Source: Acidaminococcaceae bacterium
GTDB lineage: Bacteria; Bacillota; Negativicutes; Acidaminococcales; Acidaminococcaceae
DNA length: 10,214 nucleotides
Reading direction: 5' to 3'
Assembly (NCBI GenBank): GCA_024405585.1
Contig: JAKSOM010000030.1
Span: forward strand, 1-10,214
In this document: positions 1 through 9,200 of the stretch, in pieces
How the letters are laid out: every line of letters begins with the position of its first letter
Numbering within the stretch: the stretch's first letter is position 1
The notes under the pieces: generated by a model
Database searches by the model: none
What the model saw: only the letters and a program-made list of their open reading frames with translations
Told to the model about the DNA's origin: nothing
Translations under genes and position numbers: made by a program

Positions 1-3000
1 CCCACCGTAACCCCGCGAATATCATTATGGATATCGGTGGCATCAAAGGCATTCACCGTCAAATCGCTAATACCCACAGTATAGCGATTACCCCATTCGT
101 CCAAAGCGTCCTTGGTTTTCAAAGTGATTGCCCCCACCTTGGTCTCCGCCTTAATGTCGGAGTAAGTTCTGGCCTTGTTCACATGCACCGCAGCACCGCT
201 CACCGCCACGCCGGTAACATCCGCATCCAGGGTATATTTGCCCCCCTGAGTGTTCACCCCATTATCAAGAACCACCTTGTCACCCAAAAGTTTTACACCG
301 TCCTCCACCTCCAGCAGGGCCTGATTCTTACTGTTGCTCTCCGCAATAACCCCGCTGCCGGAAGCAATACTCACATTGGCCGCCACCACCTTGGTCATAA
401 CGGCCGGCTTGGAATAGTTGTTAATGTTTATATTCTTGCCGGACAACTCCGTATAGATAGTTTGCTTCCCCACATTCTGCAAAGTGTTCTGCAAAACAAT
501 CTTGCTCACCGCCTTGTCCCGGGAACTGATGCCATAGCCGGAACCGCTTAGCACCGCCACCGAAGCACCCACCGCATTATGTTCAATGGCGCGCTCATCC
601 TCGCTCAAAAGGGTAATATCTTTATCAGTAGTCAGTTTGGCACTGTCCAAAGTAATGGCTGTGCCGCCCTCCTCCTTGGTAACATTGGAATAAGTGACCA
701 AAACCTGGACCCCGCTGACGGAGGCCTGAACAGTCCTGTTCTTCAAGGTCCCATCCATCAATGCGTTCAAAGTGATATTTCCCTTGGCATCCATTACGCC
801 GCCGGTAACATTAACCCCCACATCACCCTTGATATGCTGCTTGTTCACCTCCACCTGAATATTCACAATACCCGCACTGCCGCCGCCCAAATCCGTATTA
901 CTGTTCACCGTGGATTGGGCTGTGGTGGCAATATTCCCTGCCGCATAAAGAGCGGCACCGCTCAAATTTACCTTCGTACCGGAATTGGGCAGGGTCACCA
1001 CCTGCTTGGTACGTACTTCCTTGGTACCTGTGGCCATACTGCCTTTATTGACTTTTGAATCTTCGTTGACCTTATTCAAAACCTCATTGCCGCCATCCAC
1101 CGCCTGCTTGGTCAAACTGTCAATCTTACCTGCCGTATACTCCTTGTCCCCTGTATTATCAGCACTTCTCTCATCCTTCACGGTCTCCCAAACCGCCTTC
1201 TCCGTACTCTCTTTGACCTTCGTTGTATTCACATAATTGTGCAATGTGCTGACACCAACGGACAGGGCACCAGCGGTGACTTGTACCATAGTCCCATTCA
1301 AACTGATATTCTCCTTGGCATCTGCCACAATATCATTTCTCGAATAAAGGGTGGAATTGGTAATGTTTGTCAGAGTTACCATGTCAACTGTATTCAAGCC
1401 CACGCCCACGCCGGTGCCCACCATACCACCACTCACATTCTGATTAGTAAAACTGGTTATTAGTTTATTATCGCTATCAACGGTAATCTTCTTGGCCCGT
1501 TTCTCATCCGTACCGATAGTGGAATCCTTCACCGTAGTTTTAACAGTTTCACGCAGGTCATTATCCTGCACCATCACACCCACACTGGCAGAAAGCACAC
1601 TAAAAGCAACGCTCAGATTAGCATCTTGGGTCAAAACATCGGAAACATTCATTGCTTTAATGCTGTCCTCCGCCGTATTATCGGTGTAGTGATAAATTGT
1701 GCTTCCCTCCAGAGCGGCTTCCGTATTGGAAGTATTGCTCTCGGAATCCACATGAACCCCCACCGCCGCACCGCCGGAATAAATACTGGGACTGATGGCC
1801 AAAGTCACCCCGGTACCCACAATATCCACATTATCTTCATGAGCAGCCAAGATATCCAAACCGTTGTTGTAACTGATGGTGTTCTTCATTAAGGCCTTAG
1901 TGGTTTCATTCAAATCCGTATAGCAAACACCGGTGGTGACAGACCCTGTAATCCCAATGGCAAAAGATACACTCACCGCCGTATTCACCACCGTCAAATC
2001 CGCAAAACTCTTCCCCAACAATGTAATCTTGTTGGCATTCACTTTCTTGCGCTCATCCGTACCTTCGATGATGGCCTCCACCTGACGCTTTTCCACATCC
2101 TTGCTTACGCCCACACCCAAACTGCCCGTAGCCCCAATACCGGGGGCAACATCCGCCACCAAATTGCTGATAACTGCAGTGGAATCCACCCTGTCAGTGG
2201 CCCTCACCGCCACATTTTGGCCGCTGAGGGCACTCCCCGTGGCCGTTTCATTGATATCGGAGCCATAGACCTTGGCCAAAGTAACGCCGTCAATTCTGTC
2301 CACCCCGGTAACCGCATCCGCACCCACGGCCAAAGCATGGTCACCCAAACTTACGGACAAACCGCCGCTAAATGTATTGTTGGTAAGCAGATGCAAAGCG
2401 TCCGCATTCACCACCACACCGGTGCCGGACCAGGTCTCGTACTCCTTACTGTCCTTGTTGTAAATAGTACTGTCCTGCACCGTAAGGGCACTGCCCTTTC
2501 CCTGGGCCGTAACCTTAGCATTTTGAATAAGGGCCTTAGTGTTACCCGTAGGATTGCCATCCTTGTCCCTGCCACCAATCTCGTTGGAGGACACCGCCAA
2601 ACCGATACCCACAAACTTCCCGATATTGGCCTGTCCGGAATGATTTTCAATATTCTCTTTGCTCTGGCTCACCACCCCCACATTATCCTGGGCATCCACC
2701 TCCGTAACCTGGGTGGCATCTTCTTTGCCTAAAATGGCAGTGGTGTCATTGACAATCTCATTAAACACCAAACTGCCGGCCACATTAATCTTCTCGCCGA
2801 AAGCACCCATGCCCACTGCCACATTCAACAGATGGTCATCGGAGAAGGCCTTCACCAGCAAATCCTGCAAAGCATATTTTCCCCCCGCCAAAGTGGCAGC
2901 GGTCTTTGACTTGATAGTATTTTCCGCCAGACCTGCCCCCACGGTGGCATCCCCGGCCACGGAAGCCACTGCCGCCGTAGTGACAAAACCATTATCCGTA

Positions 3001-6000
3001 TTGGCCAAAACACTAACCTTGCCGCCAGCGGTATCCCCGGTTCCCTTGTTAATCTGGGAATCCTCCACCGTGGCGGATGTCTCCTTGTCCAGATAGGCAT
3101 TGGCATTGGCACCCTGTACGGAAACACGGCCAAAGGTCAGCCCCACGCCCACGGAAACAGTGGTCAAATTGGCCACATCCTCCGCCTGAACCTTCACCGC
3201 AGCGTCACTGGTGGTGGACACCGTATACCCCTTCAGCGAAGCCCGATTGACCTGAATCTTACCGTCACTGATAAATTTGCCCTTCTCATCCTTATCCTCT
3301 AAATCACCGATCCTGTTCCAGGTCAAAGCACCCCCGATGGCAAGGGCGCCCCCAATCTCCAGTCCGCCGGCCGCCGCCACCAACCTGGAATCATCCTTAC
3401 TGTGAATGGTTAACGACTTGGCCTTCACAATATTCTTTGACGGGGAGTTGGAAGAGGCCACCGCCTCCACATTGTTATGGCCCCGGTTCACTGCTACGGA
3501 ACCGTTGCCAGTAAAGGTGTTATCAGTATTTGCTTCTATCCCCACCGCCACCGCATACATTTTGGCAGTGTTCTCCGCATCCAATGTAATGTCTGTTTCA
3601 CCACCTGTCTTAGACACCTTGGTGTTAGTGAGGTAAGCCCCCGTATTGGTATTCATCCAGTTATATGCAAAATCAAGTCCGATGGCGGTTTTGCCCACAC
3701 TGATCTGCCCCGCCACATTCACAATTTTATTCTTCTGCAAAGCATTGATGCTTAACTTTGAAGCATCAATAGTGCTGTCCAACACCTTGGCATAAACATC
3801 ATTATTCAAAAAGTCCATGACGAAACTGCCGGCCGCACAGAAACCCTTGGTAGTTCCAGCGCCGCCAGCCGCCACGCTTACCGCCAAAGTGTTGCTCTCC
3901 GCCATAACCTCCGCACCCTTGGCATCGGACAAGGTAATGGTGCTGTTCTCCACACCGGCAAGAAAATCGTTGTCGACTTCATTCACCACCACACCGGCAC
4001 CAAAAGCCCCGCTGCCGCCGCTGCCGCCGGCTGCCGCAGAAATCAAAGCGCTGGCACTCACTATCAAATTGCCCTTGTCGGAAATATCATCAATCTTGGA
4101 GCCGGTCTTGGCATCATTCAGATAACTGCTGCCCTTGGTGTCAAAACCCCGCTTGCCCAAATATTCACTGAACTTATTGGTGCCCAAATCCGTATCATAG
4201 GCCTTAACCTCCAAAGAATCCCCCTCCAACGAAGACACATTCTTCACATTGGCTTCCGCTGTATTTTTGAAAACATCCACCAAAAGGGAACCCTGGAAAT
4301 CCCAGGCCAGTTCCGCCCCCGTGCCCTTGGCCACACCCAGCCCCAGGGCCGCATTGATTTGGGTCAAATCCGTAATAACAGTGTCGGTCACCGCACCCAG
4401 TTTGGCATAGGTCCCCCCGTCAATCTCCGCCTTGTTGGTGTTCTTCACGCTGTTCCAGGTCACCACCGCACCGATGGAACCGGTATTCTTGTCGCCGCTG
4501 ATGGCGTTAATATCCAAAGCGCCGGTAACCTGCAAATCCTTGTCCGTCACCTTGTTCTCCACTGCGGTCTTGCCCGTTCCCGTATAAGTATCGTTCACCG
4601 TATTGTCCTTCATCAGAGCGATGGTCCTGTTATCCGCCAGATTCACACTAATGCCCGCCGCCATCCCCGCTGCGGAAGTCCCCGTATTCAGGGAAATATC
4701 AATGGCCGCCCCCGCCGCTGCCAGGGTGCCGGAACGCTCCGCCGTATTGGTAATCTTGGTGACCCCGTTAATGGTGTTCTTCTCGATAATGGCATCCACA
4801 TCATTATGTACCAGGTTCACCGCCGCCCCGCCGGCAAAGGAACCGGACTTGCCCGTAATATCCGGCTTCGCCGTATTGGTCTTCCAGGCAAAAGCCATGC
4901 CCCCCGCCACCGCCACAATGGCGCTGTTATCCGCCCCCTGCACATTCAACACGTTGTTGTCGGCGGTATTCTTGAAAGTGATATTGGTGCCCTCCACCAC
5001 CGCTGCGGTCTTCACATCCACATCACTCACCGCCACACTGCCGGTGGCGGACAAACTGAAGGAGGGCAGCTGCTCCCCGGCCTGGGGATTGCTGGCGCTC
5101 TGGTTGGTGGGGTCGGGAACCCAGGAGGAAGTACCCCCAAACTTGCCGTACAGCCAGCCGTCAAACTGGCCGAAAAGATTGGTGAACCTGTTCTGCCAAT
5201 TGCTGAAGAAAGTTCCCACCTTGGCACCGAAACCGGCCGCATCCTCATTGCTGGACATGCTGATGCCCGCATCCGCCGTCACATTCACAATATGCCCGTT
5301 GGTGGCCGCCTTCACATCCAAAGCGTTGACGGAAACAGATCCCTCCTTGGCAAGGGCGGCGCTGCCGTAAAGATTTTTCCGCTGCTCATCCGTAAGTCCG
5401 GATTTCTTGGCCACAAGTTTTTTCAGCCGGGTTTGGGCATCGTCCCTCACCTTGCCCTTTTTCTCGTCATCATCGGCCACAAGTTCCATCTCTTCCTTGG
5501 TCATGGTGCCGGCCCCGTCATTGTCCCCGATGGCCACCAAATTGTTCCTGTCAATACTCAAAACACCCACGGCCACACCCACCGCACTGGTATTGCCCAT
5601 GGCCATGCCGCCGGTAATGGTGACAGCGGTAGTATCATTGTCCCCCAAAAGGGAAATGGTGTTGGCGTCCAGCACCGCCTCATTATCAATGGAAATCAAG
5701 GTGTTGCTGTCCGCCCCCACATATTGCACCGTACCCGCAATGGTATTTTCCTTGCTCATGCCCAGGCCCAAACCCAGGCCGATATGCAGCACCTCATTCT
5801 TTGCCTTGGCGGAAACATCACCGGCCGCCGTCATCTTTGCCTGCTCCGCCAAAGCAACCATGCTGTTGTTGTTCAGATGATGGACCCCCACCGTAAAACC
5901 GCCGGTACCCTTTTCGCCGCCACCAGTGGGGAAATAACTGCCGTCCAGGGCCACATCACCGTACACCGTATCGGAATCCAAAGTGATGTTCCCCCCTGTG

Positions 6001-9000
6001 GAACGCACCTGACTGTTTCTGCCCACCTGAATACGGGCCATATTCTCCGCCGAATCAATCCCCACACCGATGGCCAGAGCGTAATCGGAAGCCCCGCCCT
6101 GGGAATTATCCTGTCCGCTGGTCAGGGCACTCACCGCATAATTGGTATAATTGGCAGGGTTGGCAAAGGCAAACAGGCAACCCACCTTGCTGAAAAATCC
6201 CCTTTGCTGATCCGCCAAAATGATGGTATGCTCCACCCCGCTGTTGTCCAAATAAGTGAATTTCCCCGTATTCACCAAATCCAAAAAGCTGCTCACACCC
6301 GTCTTGTTGCGGAACTCCTTTACCACGTCCTGAACCTTGTTGTAATCCCCAGAACCATCCGTATATTCCGGCTTCAGATTGCCGTTGGCATCATACATAT
6401 TCCGCAAATCCGCCAAATCGTTCAGGCAAATGGAATGATAGGCTTGCCACAAAACCTCCTTCTCATTATCCGTCAAATCCCCCAGGGAGGACTTGAAATC
6501 ACTCTCGGAAAGACCGCCAAATTCATCCAAATCCTTCTTCATCCGGCTCACCCGGTTGAAGGGGGCCTCCGCCTTGGCCGTAATATTGACATCATGCTTG
6601 GCCCTAACCGTTTCCTGACTGCTGTCCGCCGGCGCTTCAAAAATCACATCCGCCTGATTCTCTATCCCCCGCATAAAGAGGGCCCCGTTGGCCAAAGCGT
6701 TGGGATTAGTTACATCCAATCTGGTGGAAGCATTTTTGTTGGCCCCGTTCAAAGCGGTGAACACATCGTCCAGCCGGCTGATGGCGTTCACATTGGCCTT
6801 GCCGTTGGAGGCGTCAATCCTGCCCTTGCTGCCAAAATTCACAAGAGAAATATTCTTTTCGTCCATGTAGCCGAAACTGAGACCCAACTCAATTTTGGAA
6901 TGGAGCTGGTCCACAAAGGACCTTTCCTGAATCCCCTTGTCAGCCAAACCGTACTTGGACAATTTGTCGAAGAAATTGCCATACTTTTCCACCCCGCCAA
7001 CACCAAGCACCTTGCCGATAATACTGCAAACCCCGTTACCGATATTCTCTATAACCCCTTTATTTATCAGCTGCGAACCGCTCAAAACATTTCCCACAGT
7101 TCTTGCCAAAAATCCCTTCCCCACACTGGCATTGCCGGTGAAAGTGTTATCCGTATAGGTGCTGTTGGCATTAACCGTCACATCCCCCGCCATACTGGTC
7201 AGGGTACTGTCCACCTCCCCCTCCGCCTTATTGTCATATTCGAAAGTGTTCACCAGAAAGGCGGTGGCCGCCTTATCATCCGTAGTCAAATCAGTAATCA
7301 CACCGATGCTGCTCACCGCATCCGCCTGCACCAAAAGATGCTTCTTGGCCGTAACAACCGCACCTTCACCCACCGTCACCTTGCTGCGGTTATGACCGTT
7401 CACAATATTGATACCGAAATTGAAAGCGCCCTCCGGAAGGGCCACCACGCCCCCCAGCCCCGTAGCGGCGGTGGAATTAATGGTATTCCTGGCCACCGCC
7501 TCCACAGCCATGCCGCCGTTATCCGCCTTCAAAGTTCCCTGCACATCCACCTTGGCATCATTCTTGGCGCTGCCATAATTGAAAGCCACCGCCGGGAACA
7601 GATTGGCATTTGGATTGGCCGCCGTCAAAGCCGCCAAACTGAAATCCATAGTACCCAAAGTCAAACTGGTCTGGGCATTGGCAGCCACCCCCAGGGCCTT
7701 ATCCAAAGTACTCTTGGCCACCACTTCCGTACCTACACCGATATTCACTTCCGCATCCGTAGTTAAAATGCCATAAGCCACATCCAACCCGTTCAGCAAA
7801 ACCCCAAAAATACTGGAAACAACCGCACCGGGAACACTGGAAGTGAAAGTATTGGTCACCACATTCCTGGCCTCCGCCCCGATATGAACCACCTCACCGG
7901 TAATATTGGTATCTGAGTCGGTAATATTCACCTTGGCGTTCAACTTGGCCGTACTGCCGAACAGCCCCCCTGTGGAAGCATCCTTATACTGGCTCTCAAA
8001 CTCCGACTTGGACAAGTCCTTGTCCCCCACTTTATAACGGGTCTCATTACTCTTGTTGGTGTAAACCGTCACCCCCACATTATTGGTGGCCACCGCATCA
8101 ATGGTAACATCCTTCACCGCCGTAATCTTGGAACCCCCGGCAATATTCACCTCAGCGTTCACCGTATCAAATCCCTTGTTCTCGTTGTAACTCACCTCTG
8201 CGGTCAGAACAATATCCCCGGATCCGGAACTGCGGACAGCATTCAAATTCTCAATTCCCGCACCTTCAAGTTCCGTATCCATCAAATTAACCAGGGAACT
8301 GAAATCCGTCGTACCCGTCACCAGTTGTGCCGCAGTTTTATTGGCCCCCATCTCATCCGTACCGATATTTATCTTGCCCGCCTTCATACGGATATCATCC
8401 GTAGCGTTCACCTTGCCCTGAATAGCAATGGTGCCGCTGGCGTTGATGGGCACCGTCATGGCGGAAACCGCCTCCAACGTAGTGGCAGCAATATTGCTCC
8501 CCGCCTTATTATCTTTCCACCAGGCCTGAGTGGGAGCAATCACCGTCAAAGAACCAGTATTAATAGCACCCCCGGCACCCACTGCCAAACCGTTGGGACT
8601 CAAAAAATACAAATGACCGCCCACACCGCTGCCCCGGATGGCGTTCACCGTACCGTTAATATTGATACCGTCTTGCACAAAATTCATCAAAGTATTGAAC
8701 TGGGAAGTGTTAGCGGAAGACGTGCCGAAATACATATTGGCCACATGCCCCGTACTCACATCAAACTTGCTGAAAAGGCTTACACCCACCCCGTTGCCGG
8801 CATCCTTTCCGGCATAAATCTTATGCAAACTGCCGCTGTGAACATCCCCGGCCGCCCCGTCAGCACGAACAATCTCCGTAGCATAAGCAGGACCAAAAGC
8901 AGGCCAGGCCACCATCCCCGTTGTCAGAAAAGCCAGCACCGCCCGCCGCAACAAACTCATTCTTCCCTTATCCCTCTCTGCCAAAATCTTTGAACTCCGG

Positions 9001-9011
9001 TACATCTTCAC
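1..9011 (-). CDS. Giant leukotoxin LktA-like / filamentous haemagglutinin-type adhesin, 5' part (C-terminus beyond left edge)
   Basis: The frame stays open for about 3003 codons with no stop or frameshift seen and leaves the window at position 1. Fusobacterium LktA, the family name-giver, is about 3.2 kDa-scale thousand residues long (3241 aa), so this is comparable or larger. I chose GTG at 9011 because AGGAAGG (9020-9026) lies 8 nt upstream; ATGs in the same frame at 9041, 9005 and 8960 are alternatives. Residues 1-44 form a long signal peptide: basic start, hydrophobic AVLAFLTTGMVAW, cleavage after AYA. Residues ~45-160 resemble a TPS secretion domain, with LYFLSPNGLAVGAGGAI at ~133. The rest is mostly beta-helix-like passenger with a degenerate repeat ending in forms such as AIIEKNTI or GVENSTIT. 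Non-helix-like inserts occur at ~674-717, ~819-960, ~1163-1225, ~1262-1318 and ~2592-2660. A role as a secreted surface adhesin is inferred from family resemblance. Whether it carries its own C-terminal beta-barrel or uses a TpsB partner cannot be seen. Confidence 0.88.
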   Translation of the reverse strand, partial: MKMYRSSKILAERDKGRMSLLRRAVLAFLTTGMVAWPAFGPAYATEIVRADGAAGDVHSGSLHKIYAGKDAGNGVGVSLFSKFDVSTGHVANMYFGTSSANTSQFNTLMNFVQDGININGTVNAIRGSGVGGHLYFLSPNGLAVGAGGAINTGSLTVIAPTQAWWKDNKAGSNIAATTLEAVSAMTVPINASGTIAIQGKVNATDDIRMKAGKINIGTDEMGANKTAAQLVTGTTDFSSLVNLMDTELEGAGIENLNAVRSSGSGDIVLTAEVSYNENKGFDTVNAEVNIAGGSKITAVKDVTIDAVATNNVGVTVYTNKSNETRYKVGDKDLSKSEFESQYKDASTGGLFGSTAKLNAKVNITDSDTNITGEVVHIGAEARNVVTNTFTSSVPGAVVSSIFGVLLNGLDVAYGILTTDAEVNIGVGTEVVAKSTLDKALGVAANAQTSLTLGTMDFSLAALTAANPNANLFPAVAFNYGSAKNDAKVDVQGTLKADNGGMAVEAVARNTINSTAATGLGGVVALPEGAFNFGINIVNGHNRSKVTVGEGAVVTAKKHLLVQADAVSSIGVITDLTTDDKAATAFLVNTFEYDNKAEGEVDSTLTSMAGDVTVNANSTYTDNTFTGNASVGKGFLARTVGNVLSGSQLINKGVIENIGNGVCSIIGKVLGVGGVEKYGNFFDKLSKYGLADKGIQERSFVDQLHSKIELGLSFGYMDEKNISLVNFGSKGRIDASNGKANVNAISRLDDVFTALNGANKNASTRLDVTNPNALANGALFMRGIENQADVIFEAPADSSQETVRAKHDVNITAKAEAPFNRVSRMKKDLDEFGGLSESDFKSSLGDLTDNEKEVLWQAYHSICLNDLADLRNMYDANGNLKPEYTDGSGDYNKVQDVVKEFRNKTGVSSFLDLVNTGKFTYLDNSGVEHTIILADQQRGFFSKVGCLFAFANPANYTNYAVSALTSGQDNSQGGASDYALAIGVGIDSAENMARIQVGRNSQVRSTGGNITLDSDTVYGDVALDGSYFPTGGGEKGTGGFTVGVHHLNNNSMVALAEQAKMTAAGDVSAKAKNEVLHIGLGLGLGMSKENTIAGTVQYVGADSNTLISIDNEAVLDANTISLLGDNDTTAVTITGGMAMGNTSAVGVAVGVLSIDRNNLVAIGDNDGAGTMTKEEMELVADDDEKKGKVRDDAQTRLKKLVAKKSGLTDEQRKNLYGSAALAKEGSVSVNALDVKAATNGHIVNVTADAGISMSSNEDAAGFGAKVGTFFSNWQNRFTNLFGQFDGWLYGKFGGTSSWVPDPTNQSASNPQAGEQLPSFSLSATGSVAVSDVDVKTAAVVEGTNITFKNTADNNVLNVQGADNSAIVAVAGGMAFAWKTNTAKPDITGKSGSFAGGAAVNLVHNDVDAIIEKNTINGVTKITNTAERSGTLAAAGAAIDISLNTGTSAAGMAAGISVNLADNRTIALMKDNTVNDTYTGTGKTAVENKVTDKDLQVTGALDINAISGDKNTGSIGAVVTWNSVKNTNKAEIDGGTYAKLGAVTDTVITDLTQINAALGLGVAKGTGAELAWDFQGSLLVDVFKNTAEANVKNVSSLEGDSLEVKAYDTDLGTNKFSEYLGKRGFDTKGSSYLNDAKTGSKIDDISDKGNLIVSASALISAAAGGSGGSGAFGAGVVVNEVDNDFLAGVENSTITLSDAKGAEVMAESNTLAVSVAAGGAGTTKGFCAAGSFVMDFLNNDVYAKVLDSTIDASKLSINALQKNKIVNVAGQISVGKTAIGLDFAYNWMNTNTGAYLTNTKVSKTGGETDITLDAENTAKMYAVAVGIEANTDNTFTGNGSVAVNRGHNNVEAVASSNSPSKNIVKAKSLTIHSKDDSRLVAAAGGLEIGGALAIGGALTWNRIGDLEDKDEKGKFISDGKIQVNRASLKGYTVSTTSDAAVKVQAEDVANLTTVSVGVGLTFGRVSVQGANANAYLDKETSATVEDSQINKGTGDTAGGKVSVLANTDNGFVTTAAVASVAGDATVGAGLAENTIKSKTAATLAGGKYALQDLLVKAFSDDHLLNVAVGMGAFGEKINVAGSLVFNEIVNDTTAILGKEDATQVTEVDAQDNVGVVSQSKENIENHSGQANIGKFVGIGLAVSSNEIGGRDKDGNPTGNTKALIQNAKVTAQGKGSALTVQDSTIYNKDSKEYETWSGTGVVVNADALHLLTNNTFSGGLSVSLGDHALAVGADAVTGVDRIDGVTLAKVYGSDINETATGSALSGQNVAVRATDRVDSTAVISNLVADVAPGIGATGSLGVGVSKDVEKRQVEAIIEGTDERKKVNANKITLLGKSFADLTVVNTAVSVSFAIGITGSVTTGVCYTDLNETTKALMKNTISYNNGLDILAAHEDNVDIVGTGVTLAISPSIYSGGAAVGVHVDSESNTSNTEAALEGSTIYHYTDNTAEDSIKAMNVSDVLTQDANLSVAFSVLSASVGVMVQDNDLRETVKTTVKDSTIGTDEKRAKKITVDSDNKLITSFTNQNVSGGMVGTGVGVGLNTVDMVTLTNITNSTLYSRNDIVADAKENISLNGTMVQVTAGALSVGVSTLHNYVNTTKVKESTEKAVWETVKDERSADNTGDKEYTAGKIDSLTKQAVDGGNEVLNKVNEDSKVNKGSMATGTKEVRTKQVVTLPNSGTKVNLSGAALYAAGNIATTAQSTVNSNTDLGGGSAGIVNIQVEVNKQHIKGDVGVNVTGGVMDAKGNITLNALMDGTLKNRTVQASVSGVQVLVTYSNVTKEEGGTAITLDSAKLTTDKDITLLSEDERAIEHNAVGASVAVLSGSGYGISSRDKAVSKIVLQNTLQNVGKQTIYTELSGKNININNYSKPAVMTKVVAANVSIASGSGVIAESNSKNQALLEVEDGVKLLGDKVVLDNGVNTQGGKYTLDADVTGVAVSGAAVHVNKARTYSDIKAETKVGAITLKTKDALDEWGNRYTVGISDLTVNAFDATDIHNDIRGVTV
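8880..9011 (-). other. Long (44-residue) signal peptide of the giant adhesin
   Basis: The N-terminus begins with a polar, charged stretch (YRSSKILAERDKGR), then a basic pair (LLRR), a hydrophobic core and a helix-breaking Pro, ending in AYA before TEIV. Cleavage is predicted after residue 44. The extra ~17 residues ahead of the conventional signal (which would start MSLLRRAV at 8960) resemble the extended signal peptides of type V-secreted giant proteins. Whether the extension is translated depends on the start codon; the GTG at 9011 has the best ribosome-binding site, while ATG 8960 has only a weaker AAGGGA 4 nt upstream. Confidence 0.7.
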
Positions 9012-9019
9012 AACAAACA

Positions 9020-9026
9020 CCTTCCT
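9020..9026 (-). promoter_or_regulatory. Ribosome-binding site choosing the GTG start of the adhesin
   Basis: AGGAAGG on the minus strand, 8 nt before GTG 9011. It would be about 14 nt from ATG 9005, too far for normal use, and ATG 9041 has only AAGG directly touching the codon. This favours the GTG. Confidence 0.6.
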
Positions 9027-9121
9027 TTCCAAAAAGCCCATCCTTGCGAAACCCAAACCCATCGCAACCATGGGACGAATAACCATTAAAGTAAAATAAA
9101 CATTCCTATACTAGTACCACT

Positions 9122-9149
9122 ATTATAACACCACGGAACAATTCTGCAA
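9122..9149 (-). promoter_or_regulatory. Predicted promoter of the giant adhesin
   Basis: On the minus strand TATAAT lies at 9122-9127. The -35 is weak: TTGCAG at 9144-9149 with a 16-nt spacer is the best match. Directly upstream (about 9150-9170) is a run of A and T containing the palindrome AAAATTTAAATTTT at 9152-9165, which could act as an UP element and compensate for the poor -35. Transcription would begin near 9115, giving a leader of about 104 nt before GTG 9011. No riboswitch-like structure was seen in that leader. Confidence 0.5.
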
Positions 9150-9180
9150 TTAAAATTTAAATTTTTTAAGCATTACCACG

Positions 9181-9200
9181 TGTCGCTTCGCTCCAGAGTG
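9181..9200. repeat. 20-bp imperfect direct repeat, left copy
   Basis: TGTCGCTTCGCTCCAGAGTG; the other copy at 9907-9926 differs at one base (T to C at the seventh base). The last four bases run into the first unit of the AGTGTAG array. Together the two copies enclose the brnTA operon with its promoter and terminator. Probably a dispersed genomic repeat. Confidence 0.8.

Noticed and set aside
4359..7766. 1135-codon plus-strand open frame rich in His, Gly and Ile
   Set aside because: Exact codon-register antisense of the adhesin; no signal, domain or ribosome-binding site seen, and its composition is what reverse-complementing Val/Asn/Asp/Ala codons yields.
8325..8993. 222-codon plus-strand open frame, and similar ones at 27-551, 579-1058 and 2217-2732
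   Set aside because: Same antisense register over the adhesin gene; no independent coding evidence.
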